A stretch of 10,231 bases of DNA from Candidatus Colimorpha enterica (GCA_000433515.1 FR891060.1:1-10231); one strand, 5' to 3'; positions 1 to 6,606 are shown, numbered from the stretch's first letter. Numbers and translations: made by a program. Notes: a model not told the origin generated them from the sequence alone.

Positions 1-2619
1 ATTACGACTATATCCTTATTGACTGTATTCCAGATTTATAACCCGGATGGAACCAAGATTTCCATGAAATTCACTTATCCGGAGCACACCGTAATCGACA
101 CCTTCTACACCAATGAAGATGGTTATCTGATTACTCCTGAAACCTTGGGATATGGTAAGGGCTACTATCTGGTTGAGGTGAAGGCGCCTTATGGATACGT
201 GCTGAGCTCTGATCCGGTTTACTTCGACGTTACTGAAGATAACGCGACGGACGAAGGCGGTCTGACCATCGTGAACGTAAAGCGTTCCAACATACCGCAG
301 AAAGGCGTCATCCATATCACCAAGACCGGCGAGGTGTTCCAGTCTGTCGTAATAAACGATCAGATGCACAAACCGGTATACGAAGTAAAGAACCTTTCAG
401 GTGCGGTCTTTGAGATCCGTGCTGCAGAGGACATCTACACCCTGGATGGCGTGATGCATTACGCGAAGGGTGAGCTTGTGGACACCATTACAACTGGGTC
501 TGACGGAATCGCCACCAGTAAGGAACTCTACTTGGGCAAATACGATATCCAGGAAGTCACAGCTCCTCACTCCATGGTACTGAACGGAAAAGTTCAGACT
601 GTTGAGCTCGTGTATGCCGGCCAGGAGATTTCAATTACTGAAACTTCCGGTAACCTCTACAACGAACGCCAGAAAGTGAAAGTGAGTCTGGAGAAAGCTC
701 TTGAGCAGAACGAACTCTTCGGCATTGGCATGAATGCTGAGCTGAAGAACATCACCTTCGGCCTCTATGCCCAGACCGACATTGTTGCGGCCGATGGCAC
801 TAAGATTCCTGAGGGCGGACTGATTGAAATCATCGCCTTTGATGAAAATGGTAAGGCTGTTATTTCCACCGACTTACCTTTGGGCAGCTACTATGTACAG
901 GAACGCAGCACTGATGACCATTATATTTTGAGTGATGAGAAATTTGGCTTTGAATTCACTTACGGGGACCAGACCGTAGAGGTCACCCACCTCGCAGTCA
1001 ATAACGGTGCAGCCATTAAGAACGAGCTTAAGTACGGTTCTGTTTCCGGTCTTAAGGTCGATGAGGATGGCAAGGTGATCAAGGGCGCTGTATTCGGACT
1101 CTTCAGCAATGATGAGAATGAGTATACTCGCGAAAATGCGTATATGGTAACAGAAAGCGCAGAGGACGGCACCTTTAAGTTCGAGAATATTCCTTACGGT
1201 ACCTGGGTTGTTCGTGAGATCCAACCTGCCGTAGGCTTCGTTCTTAACGAGAAGGCATATCAGATTACCATCAAGGAAGATGGCGACGTCGTGGAAATCA
1301 AACTCGAAAACCGTTATATCCGTGGTGACATCGAAGGTCTCAAACTTGACGAAGACGGCAACGTCATTGCCGGCGCTAAGTTCGGCCTCTTTAAGCCTGG
1401 TACCACCGAGTTTACTGAAGAGACAGCAGTTCTTGTAACCGAGTCTGACTCTGAAGGTAAATTCCGTTTTGAAGACATTCGCTTTGGTAAGTGGATTGTT
1501 CGTGAGCTCGTTCCTGCCACGGGTTACGTTCTCAACGAGACTCCTGTCGAAGTGAATATCCAGACCGAAGGTGAAGTCATCAATATCTCCTTCGAGAACA
1601 AGTTCATCCGCAGCGACATTAAGGGCTACAAGGTAGACGAAGACGGCAAACCTGTCGAGGGTGCTTTGTTCGGTCTATTCACCGAGACTGACACTGAGTT
1701 TACCGAAGAGAACGCAGTGCTCACTGCCAAGTCCGATGCGGACGGTATTTTCTTCTTCGATGACATTCGCTTTGGCAAATGGATCGTAAAAGAGCTTGCC
1801 CCTGCAGAAGGCTTTGTGGCCAATGACACTGTTTTCCCGATCGACGTAACCACTGACGGTGCAGTAATTGAAATCAATGCCGAGAACCGTCACATCTACG
1901 GTATGGTCCATACCACCAAGGTGGATAAGGACTATCCGGACAATCTCCTTGCCGGCGCCATCTTTGAAATCTACATGGATGTGGATGGCAACAAGGAATT
2001 CAATGCTGACGTAGACACCCTCGTTGGTGAAATGGTTGAGTATGAGCCCGGTCTTTACGAGCTTGAGAACCTCAGATACGGCGGCTACTTCCTCTATGAG
2101 AAACAGGCCCCTGTTAACTACGTCAAGGACGATGCTTATCATTACTTCGCAATCGTTAATGACGGTGAGATGGTAGAGGTAGAGAACGAAGCCGGTATTG
2201 GCTTTATCAATAACCACATGGTTGGCAACCTCAAGATCGTGAAGAGTTCTTCCGATGGACGCGTTGAAGGGTTCTCTTTCCGCGTGACCGGCGAGAACTA
2301 CGACGAAGTTTTCAAGACTGACGCTAACGGTGAGATCTTCATTGAGGGTCTCCGCATTGGCAAGTATACCGTTACCGAGGTAGAAGATGAAGTCAGTGCA
2401 GGTTATAAGCGTCCTGATCCTGTTGAGGTAGAGCTTGTTGCTGATGAAACTCTTACCGTAAACGTTCATAACGACAAGATCACCATCGAAGAGCCGCCTA
2501 AGACCGGTGACAATTCCAATATGGGTCTCTGGTTCGGTCTCTTGATGCTAAGCTGTCTCGGTATGGTAGGCACCGTGATCTACGGTCGCAGAAGAAGACG
2601 CAAAGATGCGGAGGTATAA
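1..2619 (+). CDS. Cna-B/SpaA-type repeat surface protein with sortase signal (5' end outside window)
   Basis: The frame is open from base 1, so the N-terminus and signal peptide lie upstream; a TTG at 19 falls inside a domain and is not a start. The visible 872 codons form about eight beta-sandwich modules of the Cna-B/SpaA type, with boundaries near 300, 672, 1035, 1323, 1611, 1899 and 2223. The central three are tandem copies. Each has the family pattern: an early Lys (G-L-K-V-D-E-D-G), a mid Glu (V-R-E or V-K-E) and a late Asn (E-N-R/K), consistent with self-formed Lys-Asn isopeptide bonds. The C-terminus has P-P-K-T-G (2494-2508, an LPXTG variant), a hydrophobic segment and an RRRRRK tail, so sortase anchoring to the cell wall is expected. 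The role is inferred as adhesin or pilin, possibly for mating-pair contact if the module is conjugative. No sortase gene is in the window. Confidence 0.9.
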   Translation: MTTISLLTVFQIYNPDGTKISMKFTYPEHTVIDTFYTNEDGYLITPETLGYGKGYYLVEVKAPYGYVLSSDPVYFDVTEDNATDEGGLTIVNVKRSNIPQKGVIHITKTGEVFQSVVINDQMHKPVYEVKNLSGAVFEIRAAEDIYTLDGVMHYAKGELVDTITTGSDGIATSKELYLGKYDIQEVTAPHSMVLNGKVQTVELVYAGQEISITETSGNLYNERQKVKVSLEKALEQNELFGIGMNAELKNITFGLYAQTDIVAADGTKIPEGGLIEIIAFDENGKAVISTDLPLGSYYVQERSTDDHYILSDEKFGFEFTYGDQTVEVTHLAVNNGAAIKNELKYGSVSGLKVDEDGKVIKGAVFGLFSNDENEYTRENAYMVTESAEDGTFKFENIPYGTWVVREIQPAVGFVLNEKAYQITIKEDGDVVEIKLENRYIRGDIEGLKLDEDGNVIAGAKFGLFKPGTTEFTEETAVLVTESDSEGKFRFEDIRFGKWIVRELVPATGYVLNETPVEVNIQTEGEVINISFENKFIRSDIKGYKVDEDGKPVEGALFGLFTETDTEFTEENAVLTAKSDADGIFFFDDIRFGKWIVKELAPAEGFVANDTVFPIDVTTDGAVIEINAENRHIYGMVHTTKVDKDYPDNLLAGAIFEIYMDVDGNKEFNADVDTLVGEMVEYEPGLYELENLRYGGYFLYEKQAPVNYVKDDAYHYFAIVNDGEMVEVENEAGIGFINNHMVGNLKIVKSSSDGRVEGFSFRVTGENYDEVFKTDANGEIFIEGLRIGKYTVTEVEDEVSAGYKRPDPVEVELVADETLTVNVHNDKITIEEPPKTGDNSNMGLWFGLLMLSCLGMVGTVIYGRRRRRKDAEV
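1036..1899 (+). repeat. Three tandem 288-bp coding repeats (96-residue Cna-B units)
   Basis: The units are 1036-1323, 1324-1611 and 1612-1899, each exactly 288 bp, with no insertion or deletion. Shared landmarks are D-E-D-G near the start, then F-G-L-F, E-N/T-A, F-G-K-W-I-V (T-W-V-V in unit 1), P-A-x-G-F/Y-V and a closing E-N. Units 2 and 3 are closest, sharing the block D-I-R-F-G-K-W-I-V, while unit 1 has diverged more. Flanking modules follow the same fold but have different lengths. Confidence 0.92.
2494..2604 (+). other. LPXTG-type sorting signal of the repeat surface protein
   Basis: P-P-K-T-G is encoded at 2494-2508. It is followed by D-N-S-N, then a hydrophobic stretch (W-F-G-L-L-M-L-S-C-L-G-M-V-G-T-V-I-Y-G) and five consecutive arginines. 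This is the three-part sortase substrate signal. The first position is Pro rather than Leu, which is common in gut Clostridia and may match a class B- or D-like pilus sortase; the enzyme class cannot be told from here. Confidence 0.85.
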
Positions 2620-2622
2620 GCA

Positions 2623-3153
2623 ATGAAACATAAAGCTATCAAATCCATTTTGTTGGTTATCGCAATGCTGTGTATCCTTTGCTTTCCTGTTCAGGTCATG
2701 GCAGAGACACAGCAAGGCACCAACGGTGACGAGCTCCAGCTGATGGAAGCTCAGAAACTTGAAATCCAACTCGGTGCTGAATGGGCCGGTGTGGAGTTTC
2801 AGCTTAAAACGGATGCCGGGCTTTATCCCGGTACCGTTGTTGTTGGTCAGGATGGTGTTCTCAGAACCGAGATTGGTGGAAGCTCCACCTACATCCTGAC
2901 CTGTCTGAAATCTGCAGTTGAGGTGCCGGAACCGACGCAAGACTCTGCCACAACGGAGAAACCGGATACTGAAAATCAGTCTGGTACCGAAAAGGCAGAA
3001 GAAGATCAAGCAACTGTTGCCGGCATTCCGGTACTCCACATTGTTCTCTTTGGAGGCGGTATGGTAGTAGCAGTTGGCGCGCTCATCGCAATGCATGTGG
3101 TGAAGAAGCGCCGTGAGTCTGACTCTGCGTATGATGATGACGAGGATGAATAA
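2623..3153 (+). CDS. Small secreted, membrane-anchored protein paired with the adhesin
   Basis: This 176-residue protein starts 3 nt after the adhesin stop. Its GGAGG (2610-2614) lies inside the end of the upstream gene, 8 nt before the ATG, so the two are co-transcribed and probably translationally coupled. Residues 1-27 are a signal peptide with likely cleavage after V-M-A. A small globular part follows (about residues 28-90), then a Glu/Thr/Pro-rich linker (about 91-130). One membrane helix (I-P-V-L-H-I-V-L-F-G-G-G to A-M-H-V-V) is followed by K-K-R-R and a very acidic end (D-D-D-E-D-E). The topology is extracellular domain, stalk, membrane anchor and short cytoplasmic tail. I do not recognise a named family. 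It could be an accessory or assembly partner of the Cna-B protein; that is inferred from position only. Confidence 0.82.
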   Translation: MKHKAIKSILLVIAMLCILCFPVQVMAETQQGTNGDELQLMEAQKLEIQLGAEWAGVEFQLKTDAGLYPGTVVVGQDGVLRTEIGGSSTYILTCLKSAVEVPEPTQDSATTEKPDTENQSGTEKAEEDQATVAGIPVLHIVLFGGGMVVAVGALIAMHVVKKRRESDSAYDDDEDE

Positions 3154-3238
3154 TCGATAAAACCTGAGCCTGGACGCAAAAAGCAAACCCTACGGGAATA
3201 TTTTATGTATGAATAATTTGTAAATATTACTTTAGGGC

Positions 3239-3267
3239 TTGACAAACCCAAAACCATAGGCTATAAT
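3239..3267 (+). promoter_or_regulatory. Consensus sigma-70/sigma-A promoter for the structured RNA
   Basis: TTGACA (3239-3244) and TATAAT (3262-3267) are both perfect hexamers, separated by a 17-bp spacer. The start of transcription is expected near 3273-3275. The preceding 70 bases after the stop at 3153 are AT-rich and show no clear terminator. This should be a strong, largely unregulated promoter, so control downstream is more likely at the RNA level. Confidence 0.88.
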
Positions 3268-3273
3268 ATAGTC

Positions 3274-3511
3274 GTGGCAGGGCCTTGCGTTCAGGCTTTC
3301 GGTACGCCAAGAGATGCGTCAGACTTATCCAAGGGAGGATAAGGAACCGTTACGGATCCGTGCAATGAGCGAATCCACAATAACGCAGGTCAATTGAATA
3401 TTTAGCCGGAAGGCTGCTAATACTACAGAGTCAATTACTGGATGAGACACCAAAACGCCAGTGCTTGGCTCTGTATGTTTATTTTGCAGACCTTCCGGCT
3501 TTTTTTCTTTT
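3274..3511 (+). ncRNA. Structured RNA or leader upstream of DUF3268-type gene
   Basis: This roughly 235-nt region is bounded by a perfect promoter and an intrinsic terminator and carries nested complementary segments. A long-range helix pairs 3284-3291 with 3382-3389 (8 bp, one G-U). It encloses a 7-bp hairpin, CTTATCC (3324-3330) with GGATAAG (3337-3343), and weaker hairpins near 3304-3319 and 3354-3376. The 3' domain is a long hairpin, 3404-3417 with 3486-3500. It holds an inner TACAGAG/CTCTGTA helix (3424-3430/3469-3475) and ACTGG/CCAGT (3437-3441/3458-3462). From memory, a candidate RNA named after DUF3268 was described upstream of genes of this family in gut bacteria; I could not test the match. 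It may be a cis-acting attenuator or a free small RNA. No T-box, tmRNA or group II intron signature is seen. Confidence 0.72.
3404..3511 (+). terminator. Long-loop intrinsic terminator ending the structured RNA
   Basis: AGCCGGAAGG (3404-3413) pairs with CCTTCCGGCT (3491-3500). The helix is extended by CTGC/GCAG (3414-3417/3486-3489) across one bulged A. T-rich sequence follows at 3500-3511. The 68-nt loop is itself folded. It lies just upstream of the GGAGG of the next gene, so it would attenuate that gene if transcription comes from 3239. Confidence 0.85.
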
Positions 3512-3526
3512 CTATCGGAGGTTAAG

Positions 3527-4000
3527 ATGAATAAACATAATAAGAAAAAAAGAAAGGGATTTAATGCGAGCAGCATGCGCTGTCCATATTGCGGCAGCGC
3601 GGTTGTATATCGAAGTGCGGACGGTATCTATCATGAGAATAAAAAGGGCACTATGCTTTATGTGTGCAGCAACTTTCCTGAATGCGATGCTTATGTCAGA
3701 GTACATGCCGGCACCAATATTCCGGTCGGCAGTCTGGCAAATCACGAGCTTCGTTCGCTCAGGCGTACTGCTCATCATTATTTCGACCAGCTGCACGAAT
3801 CAGGCTTCATGTCGAAGCAGGATGCGTATCAGTGGCTTGCCGATCTGATTTGTGCTCCTCTGTCTGAGGCACACATCGGGCACCTCGGCGAATATTACTG
3901 CAAACAGGTCATCGAGGAAAGTCGCAAGATTCTAAATCGTAACAAGAAAAGCGACTGCCACCGCTTTCAAGTTGTGAGGGGAGGTGCGCTTGCCTCATGA
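3527..4000 (+). CDS. DUF3268-type zinc-finger protein
   Basis: The protein has 157 residues. The ATG at 3527 is chosen because GGAGG (3517-3521) lies 5 nt upstream; an in-frame GTG at 3461 would place the start inside the terminator hairpin. Residues 1-16 are strongly basic. A zinc-binding site is visible as C19-P-Y-C22 and C47-x5-C53. It is followed by D-A-Y-V-R-V-H and a G-S-L-A-N-H-E-L-R-S-L-R-R block, typical of the domain once called DUF3268 and related to topoisomerase-type zinc ribbons. The C-terminal half is helical and carries no further motif I know. A nucleic-acid-binding or regulatory role is inferred. It overlaps the sigma-like gene by ATGA, so the two are an operon and likely made together, and expression may depend on the structured RNA ahead. 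Confidence 0.87.
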   Translation: MNKHNKKKRKGFNASSMRCPYCGSAVVYRSADGIYHENKKGTMLYVCSNFPECDAYVRVHAGTNIPVGSLANHELRSLRRTAHHYFDQLHESGFMSKQDAYQWLADLICAPLSEAHIGHLGEYYCKQVIEESRKILNRNKKSDCHRFQVVRGGALAS

Positions 4001-4533
4001 AACTGAATGCAGAACAGCAGAAGAAGGTTGAAGACAATCTGGGTCTTGTGAACAAGGTCATCAATGACAAAGTCCACGGTCCGTACTACCTGGGAATGTA
4101 TACCCGGGACGACCTGTTCCAGATTGGATGCATCGGCCTTTGCAAAGCTGCAGCAACTGACAAAGGCGGCAACTTCTCAACCTACGCTTACAGACTGATT
4201 TGGAACCAGATATGTGACGCACTGATCTACTCGACCCGTCGCCAGACGCACGAGACCATCTATGATGTGACCCCGTATACTGCAGAGCCGGATGACAACG
4301 ATTTCGAACTGGGTTTAGCAATTGACCAGGCTTTAAAGAAAGCAAAGCTTGATGCCCCGCCATCCACAGCAAAAGGTATCGATGCCATCAGACTCATGTC
4401 AGAGGGTTATACCTGCGGAGAGATAGGAGAACAGATTGGTGCTACTGACAAACAAGTAACTGCTATGGTATCCAAGGCCCGTAAATTCCTGAAAGAAAGA
4501 AAGGATGTCCTTGCCCTGGCAGGCAATATGTAA
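3997..4533 (+). CDS. Small sigma-70-family-like protein
   Basis: The 178-residue protein starts at 3997, overlapping the previous stop by 4 nt; a GGAGG at 3980-3984 is 12 nt away, a long spacing that suggests coupled translation. Residues about 36-77 resemble sigma region 2 (D-D-L-F-Q-I-G-C-I-G-L-C-K-A-A, then F-S-T-Y-A-Y-R-L-I-W-N-Q-I). Residues about 128-167 resemble region 4, with a helix-turn-helix (G-Y-T-C-G-E-I-G-E-Q-I-G-A-T-D-K-Q-V). A short acidic linker replaces region 3, and region 1.1 is absent. Proteins of this kind occur on phages and conjugative elements and may direct RNA polymerase to element promoters. Which promoters it would read is unknown. The region 2 match is clear; true sigma activity is inferred. 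Confidence 0.87.
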   Translation: MKLNAEQQKKVEDNLGLVNKVINDKVHGPYYLGMYTRDDLFQIGCIGLCKAAATDKGGNFSTYAYRLIWNQICDALIYSTRRQTHETIYDVTPYTAEPDDNDFELGLAIDQALKKAKLDAPPSTAKGIDAIRLMSEGYTCGEIGEQIGATDKQVTAMVSKARKFLKERKDVLALAGNM

Positions 4534-4537
4534 AGCG

Positions 4538-4580
4538 AGAGACGCTAAGGAGTAAGTTCCTCTGGCGTCTCTTTTCTTTT
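4538..4580 (+). terminator. Intrinsic terminator after the sigma-like gene
   Basis: AGAGACGC (4538-4545) pairs with GCGTCTCT (4565-4572). Inside, AGGA/TCCT (4548-4551/4558-4561) closes a 6-nt loop. TTTTCTTTT fills 4572-4580. The T-tract touches the GGAGG of the next gene (4581-4585), so the element both separates the genes and could control read-through into the peptidase gene. Confidence 0.83.
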
Positions 4581-4590
4581 GGAGGTAAAC

Positions 4591-5118
4591 ATGAAGTCAT
4601 TACTTAAGAAAATCCGTCCTTTCAGCATTCCAATCATCATCACGCTGATGGTTCTGGTACTGTTTCATTTCATTTTTATGCTTGGATATGTGCCCACAGA
4701 ATCAATGGAACTAACCTTGAAAACCGGAAGCCTTATTCTCGGCCTCAGGCTCTTTGATAAGCTGGAAACCGATGATATTATCATTTTCAGACGAAACGGT
4801 TCTTATCTCGTGAAGAGAATTGCAGCGTGCCCCGGTGACATTATCGTACATCAAAACACCATAATGACCGTTCCGGAGAACAGTTATTATGTTTTAGGAG
4901 ATAATGCGGAGTACTCCGACGATTCCCGGTACTGGGAGGATCCTTTTGTATCCCATGAGGATGTCATTGCTAAACTGCTTTTGCCTGAAAGCGAAGAAAG
5001 GAACTCCGGGATTCTCTGCGCATCACTAGTAGGTGATGCGCATAAAGAAAGGTCGTCTGGGCTTAATTGCACCGGACGACCATTTTTTTCGTTTAGCGGT
5101 GCAGTCACTGATGGATGA
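4591..5118 (+). CDS. Type I signal peptidase (S26 family), C-terminus probably altered
   Basis: The ATG at 4591 has GGAGG (4581-4585) 5 nt upstream. A basic N-terminus (K-K-I-R-P) precedes one membrane helix (residues 12-32). T-E-S38-M-E-L-T-L carries the catalytic serine (usual form S-G-S-M-x-P-T-L, here without the Pro). V-K75-R-I-A-A-C-P-G-D holds the catalytic lysine, and L-G-D-N-A-E-Y-S-D-D-S-R-Y-W is the third conserved box. The serine-lysine spacing is 37, close to the family norm, so it looks active. It would cleave signal peptides outside the membrane, perhaps of the adhesin encoded upstream. Homology-like sequence ends at about K-L-L-L-P132. Residues 133-175 are translated from an inverted repeat and a strong terminator, so this tail is suspect: a lost stop, a small frameshift or a sequencing error is possible. 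Confidence 0.83.
   Translation: MKSLLKKIRPFSIPIIITLMVLVLFHFIFMLGYVPTESMELTLKTGSLILGLRLFDKLETDDIIIFRRNGSYLVKRIAACPGDIIVHQNTIMTVPENSYYVLGDNAEYSDDSRYWEDPFVSHEDVIAKLLLPESEERNSGILCASLVGDAHKERSSGLNCTGRPFFSFSGAVTDG
5017..5042 (+). repeat. Perfect 10-bp inverted repeat with TAGTAG loop
   Basis: TGCGCATCAC (5017-5026) is exactly complementary to GTGATGCGCA (5033-5042), separated by six bases, TAGTAG. The loop holds two consecutive stop codons in the +1 frame relative to the signal peptidase gene. No T-tract follows, so it is not a terminator by itself. It lies 8 bp before the next hairpin. Confidence 0.85.
5051..5089 (+). terminator. Strong intrinsic terminator inside the peptidase reading frame
   Basis: GGTCGTCTGG (5051-5060) pairs with CCGGACGACC (5072-5081) over 10 bp with one G-U. 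A further GC/GC pair lies inside across a bulged A, leaving TTAATT as the apical loop. Seven Ts follow at 5083-5089. It marks the real end of the left transcription unit, which makes the coding reach to 5118 improbable. Confidence 0.9.
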
Positions 5119-5297
5119 ATGTCTTTAGTTTGTACTGGGAGTGTGGATACATCCAAGAGAGTATTATTCATGGCTACGACCATAATTAACGCATGAGCAA
5201 TCTGAAGCGTATTGACTAATGTGAACTTTTGGTAATTACTATGCAATCGGCGGTTCTAAAAACCTGTAAAATAATCTCTGAATTTTGCATTACACTC

Positions 5298-5326
5298 TTG
5301 AAAAAGTATAAGAAATACAGTATAAT
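5298..5326 (+). promoter_or_regulatory. Promoter of the TetR-led surface operon
   Basis: TTGAAA (5298-5303) and TATAAT (5321-5326) are spaced by 17 bp, giving a start near 5333 and a short leader of about 37 nt. The AT-rich palindrome TAATATTA (5323-5330) overlaps the -10 box, and AGTAT/ATACT arms lie at 5305-5309 and 5336-5340. Either could be part of a TetR operator, but neither is decisive. The 180 bases from 5119 to 5297 hold no gene I can support. Confidence 0.75.
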
Positions 5327-5369
5327 ATTAACGAATACTAACTTTATTATCCGAGAGGGAGGAAATTTA

Positions 5370-6005
5370 TTGCGCACTGTAAATGATGAAGCCCGCAGGG
5401 CAAAAACAATCGATATCATGGAAAAATGCTATGACTGCTATGCGGAGAACGGATTTTCCTCTGTCGGAATAAAAGCTATTGCGGACGCCTGCGGCTGTAG
5501 CGTTCCGAACCTGTATCAGTATTTTGACAATCTCGATGACCTTATCGTTAAGTCCACCGAATACTGTATGAGTAAGGTGGAAGATGAGTTTATGGCGAAA
5601 GCCCCTACCGATGTGGAGGACTTGGGGCGGTTTATGGACGAGATACCCTATTGGACGGCGAAAAAGCACGGCAAGAAATACAGACTTATGTATCAGGTCT
5701 ACACCCACCCCAAATACAGGGAATACGGTCAGAAGTTCTTTAAGGGTGTAGATGAACGATATACCGAATATGCAAAGAGTTTAGAGCCAAAGCTGGGTAT
5801 TCCCCACGAGAAGATCACACCGCTGATTTTCATTCTGATAAGAGCCTGCGTGCATTACGCACTGTTTGAAGATGAATTCTATATGAAATCCCAGATAGAA
5901 ACGCTGAAGGAAACCCTCGAACTCTTTGTTATGAAATACAACCCGAAAGCAAGGTCGGGTACCGGCGTTTGTGTCGGCAATCTCGGCAGTTCTAACCCGA
6001 TATAA
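5370..6005 (+). CDS. TetR/AcrR-family transcriptional regulator (TTG start)
   Basis: The 211-residue length is normal for the family. The start is taken as TTG at 5370 because GGAGG (5358-5362) lies 7 nt upstream and the promoter at 5298-5326 excludes the earlier in-frame ATG at 5229; the next ATG (5418) would cut into the DNA-binding domain. Residues about 10-57 are the TetR helix-turn-helix domain, with G-F-S-S-V-G-I-K-A-I-A-D-A-C-G-C-S-V-P-N-L-Y-Q-Y-F and the usual D-D-L that follows. The rest is the all-helical ligand/dimer domain, which is diverse and gives no ligand. The gene is first in the operon; the next gene starts 17 nt later. Autoregulation and control of the surface genes by an unknown signal are inferred. 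Confidence 0.9.
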   Translation: MRTVNDEARRAKTIDIMEKCYDCYAENGFSSVGIKAIADACGCSVPNLYQYFDNLDDLIVKSTEYCMSKVEDEFMAKAPTDVEDLGRFMDEIPYWTAKKHGKKYRLMYQVYTHPKYREYGQKFFKGVDERYTEYAKSLEPKLGIPHEKITPLIFILIRACVHYALFEDEFYMKSQIETLKETLELFVMKYNPKARSGTGVCVGNLGSSNPI

Positions 6006-6022
6006 GGAGGAGAATACATACT

Positions 6023-6562
6023 ATGAACCATCAGAAACCTATGGATAAAGAAAAAAAGCGCAAGCTGCTGATCATCCTGCTGTGTATCGGTATGGCGATC
6101 TGTATCGGCATTACGATATGGGCGCTGTTCTTCCGAGGGGGCGGCGACATCTCGCCGGACTATCCTCCGCAGGGGATTGAGTCAAACCAAACCCCGATTG
6201 ACGGTGATGACAGCGGCAAGTTAGACAGTCCCGAAGGCGGCGGCGCCATCAATGTCACCTACGGCACGGCGGCAACGGTCGATCTCTCTGAAAAAACCGT
6301 CACCTTTTATTACGCCAACCCCAACGCATCCAATCAGAATGTTTCCATACTGATTATGGTGAACGATTTGGTGGTGGCGAAATCCGACCTTATCACGCCG
6401 GGCAACCAAGTGAGCAAGCTGGAGCTTCAAACGGACGCCGCATCCAAATTGCAGGTCGGCGGCTATAATGCCGAGCTGGTGGTTCGGGCTTATGATCCCG
6501 ACAGCGGCGAAAAGGCAATGGTCGATACGAAGGGCGAACTTACATTGACTGTTACCGAGTAA
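6023..6562 (+). CDS. Membrane-anchored Ig-like surface protein, unknown family
   Basis: The protein has 179 residues, with GGAGGAG (6006-6012) overlapping the end of the TetR gene. The N-terminus is highly charged (M-D-K-E-K-K-R-K) and leads to one membrane helix (about residues 15-36) without a cleavage site, so it is likely an uncleaved anchor with the C-terminus outside. A Gly/Asp/Pro-rich linker (37-75) precedes a beta-rich domain (about 76-179) with alternating hydrophobic strands, G-G-Y-N-A-E-L-V-V-R-A-Y-D near the end and a closing G-E-L-T-L-T-V-T-E. This suggests an Ig-like sandwich. No enzyme motif is seen. Its place between the regulator and the secreted proteins suggests a membrane partner or scaffold for them, by analogy only. 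Confidence 0.82.
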   Translation: MNHQKPMDKEKKRKLLIILLCIGMAICIGITIWALFFRGGGDISPDYPPQGIESNQTPIDGDDSGKLDSPEGGGAINVTYGTAATVDLSEKTVTFYYANPNASNQNVSILIMVNDLVVAKSDLITPGNQVSKLELQTDAASKLQVGGYNAELVVRAYDPDSGEKAMVDTKGELTLTVTE

Positions 6563-6606
6563 GAATCAATATTAAGTAAAAATACATCGGAAAGGATAAA
6601 ACGATT

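Noticed and set aside
1675..2469. 264-codon minus-strand open frame
   Set aside because: It lies wholly inside the Cna-B gene, has no ribosome site or signal, and its open reading follows from the coding bias of the + strand repeats.
2548..3186. 212-codon minus-strand open frame
   Set aside because: It covers the small anchored protein antisense, is low in motif content and lacks a credible start; it is a shadow frame.
3274..3511. T-box, tmRNA or group II intron identity for the structured RNA
   Set aside because: No T-box GGGTGG-ACCGCG block, no tRNA-like ends and no GTGCGCC-type intron start are present.
3461..3526. Upstream GTG start for the zinc-finger protein
   Set aside because: It would begin inside the terminator hairpin with no ribosome site; ATG at 3527 has GGAGG at ideal spacing.
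4887..5246. Minus-strand frame of 119 codons across the intergenic region
   Set aside because: It crosses the terminator and inverted repeat and overlaps the peptidase gene; no family motif was recognised. A decayed fragment of a gene cannot be excluded.
5229..5369. ATG at 5229 as TetR start
   Set aside because: It lies upstream of the promoter at 5298-5326, and TTG at 5370 has a well-placed GGAGG and gives a normal TetR length.
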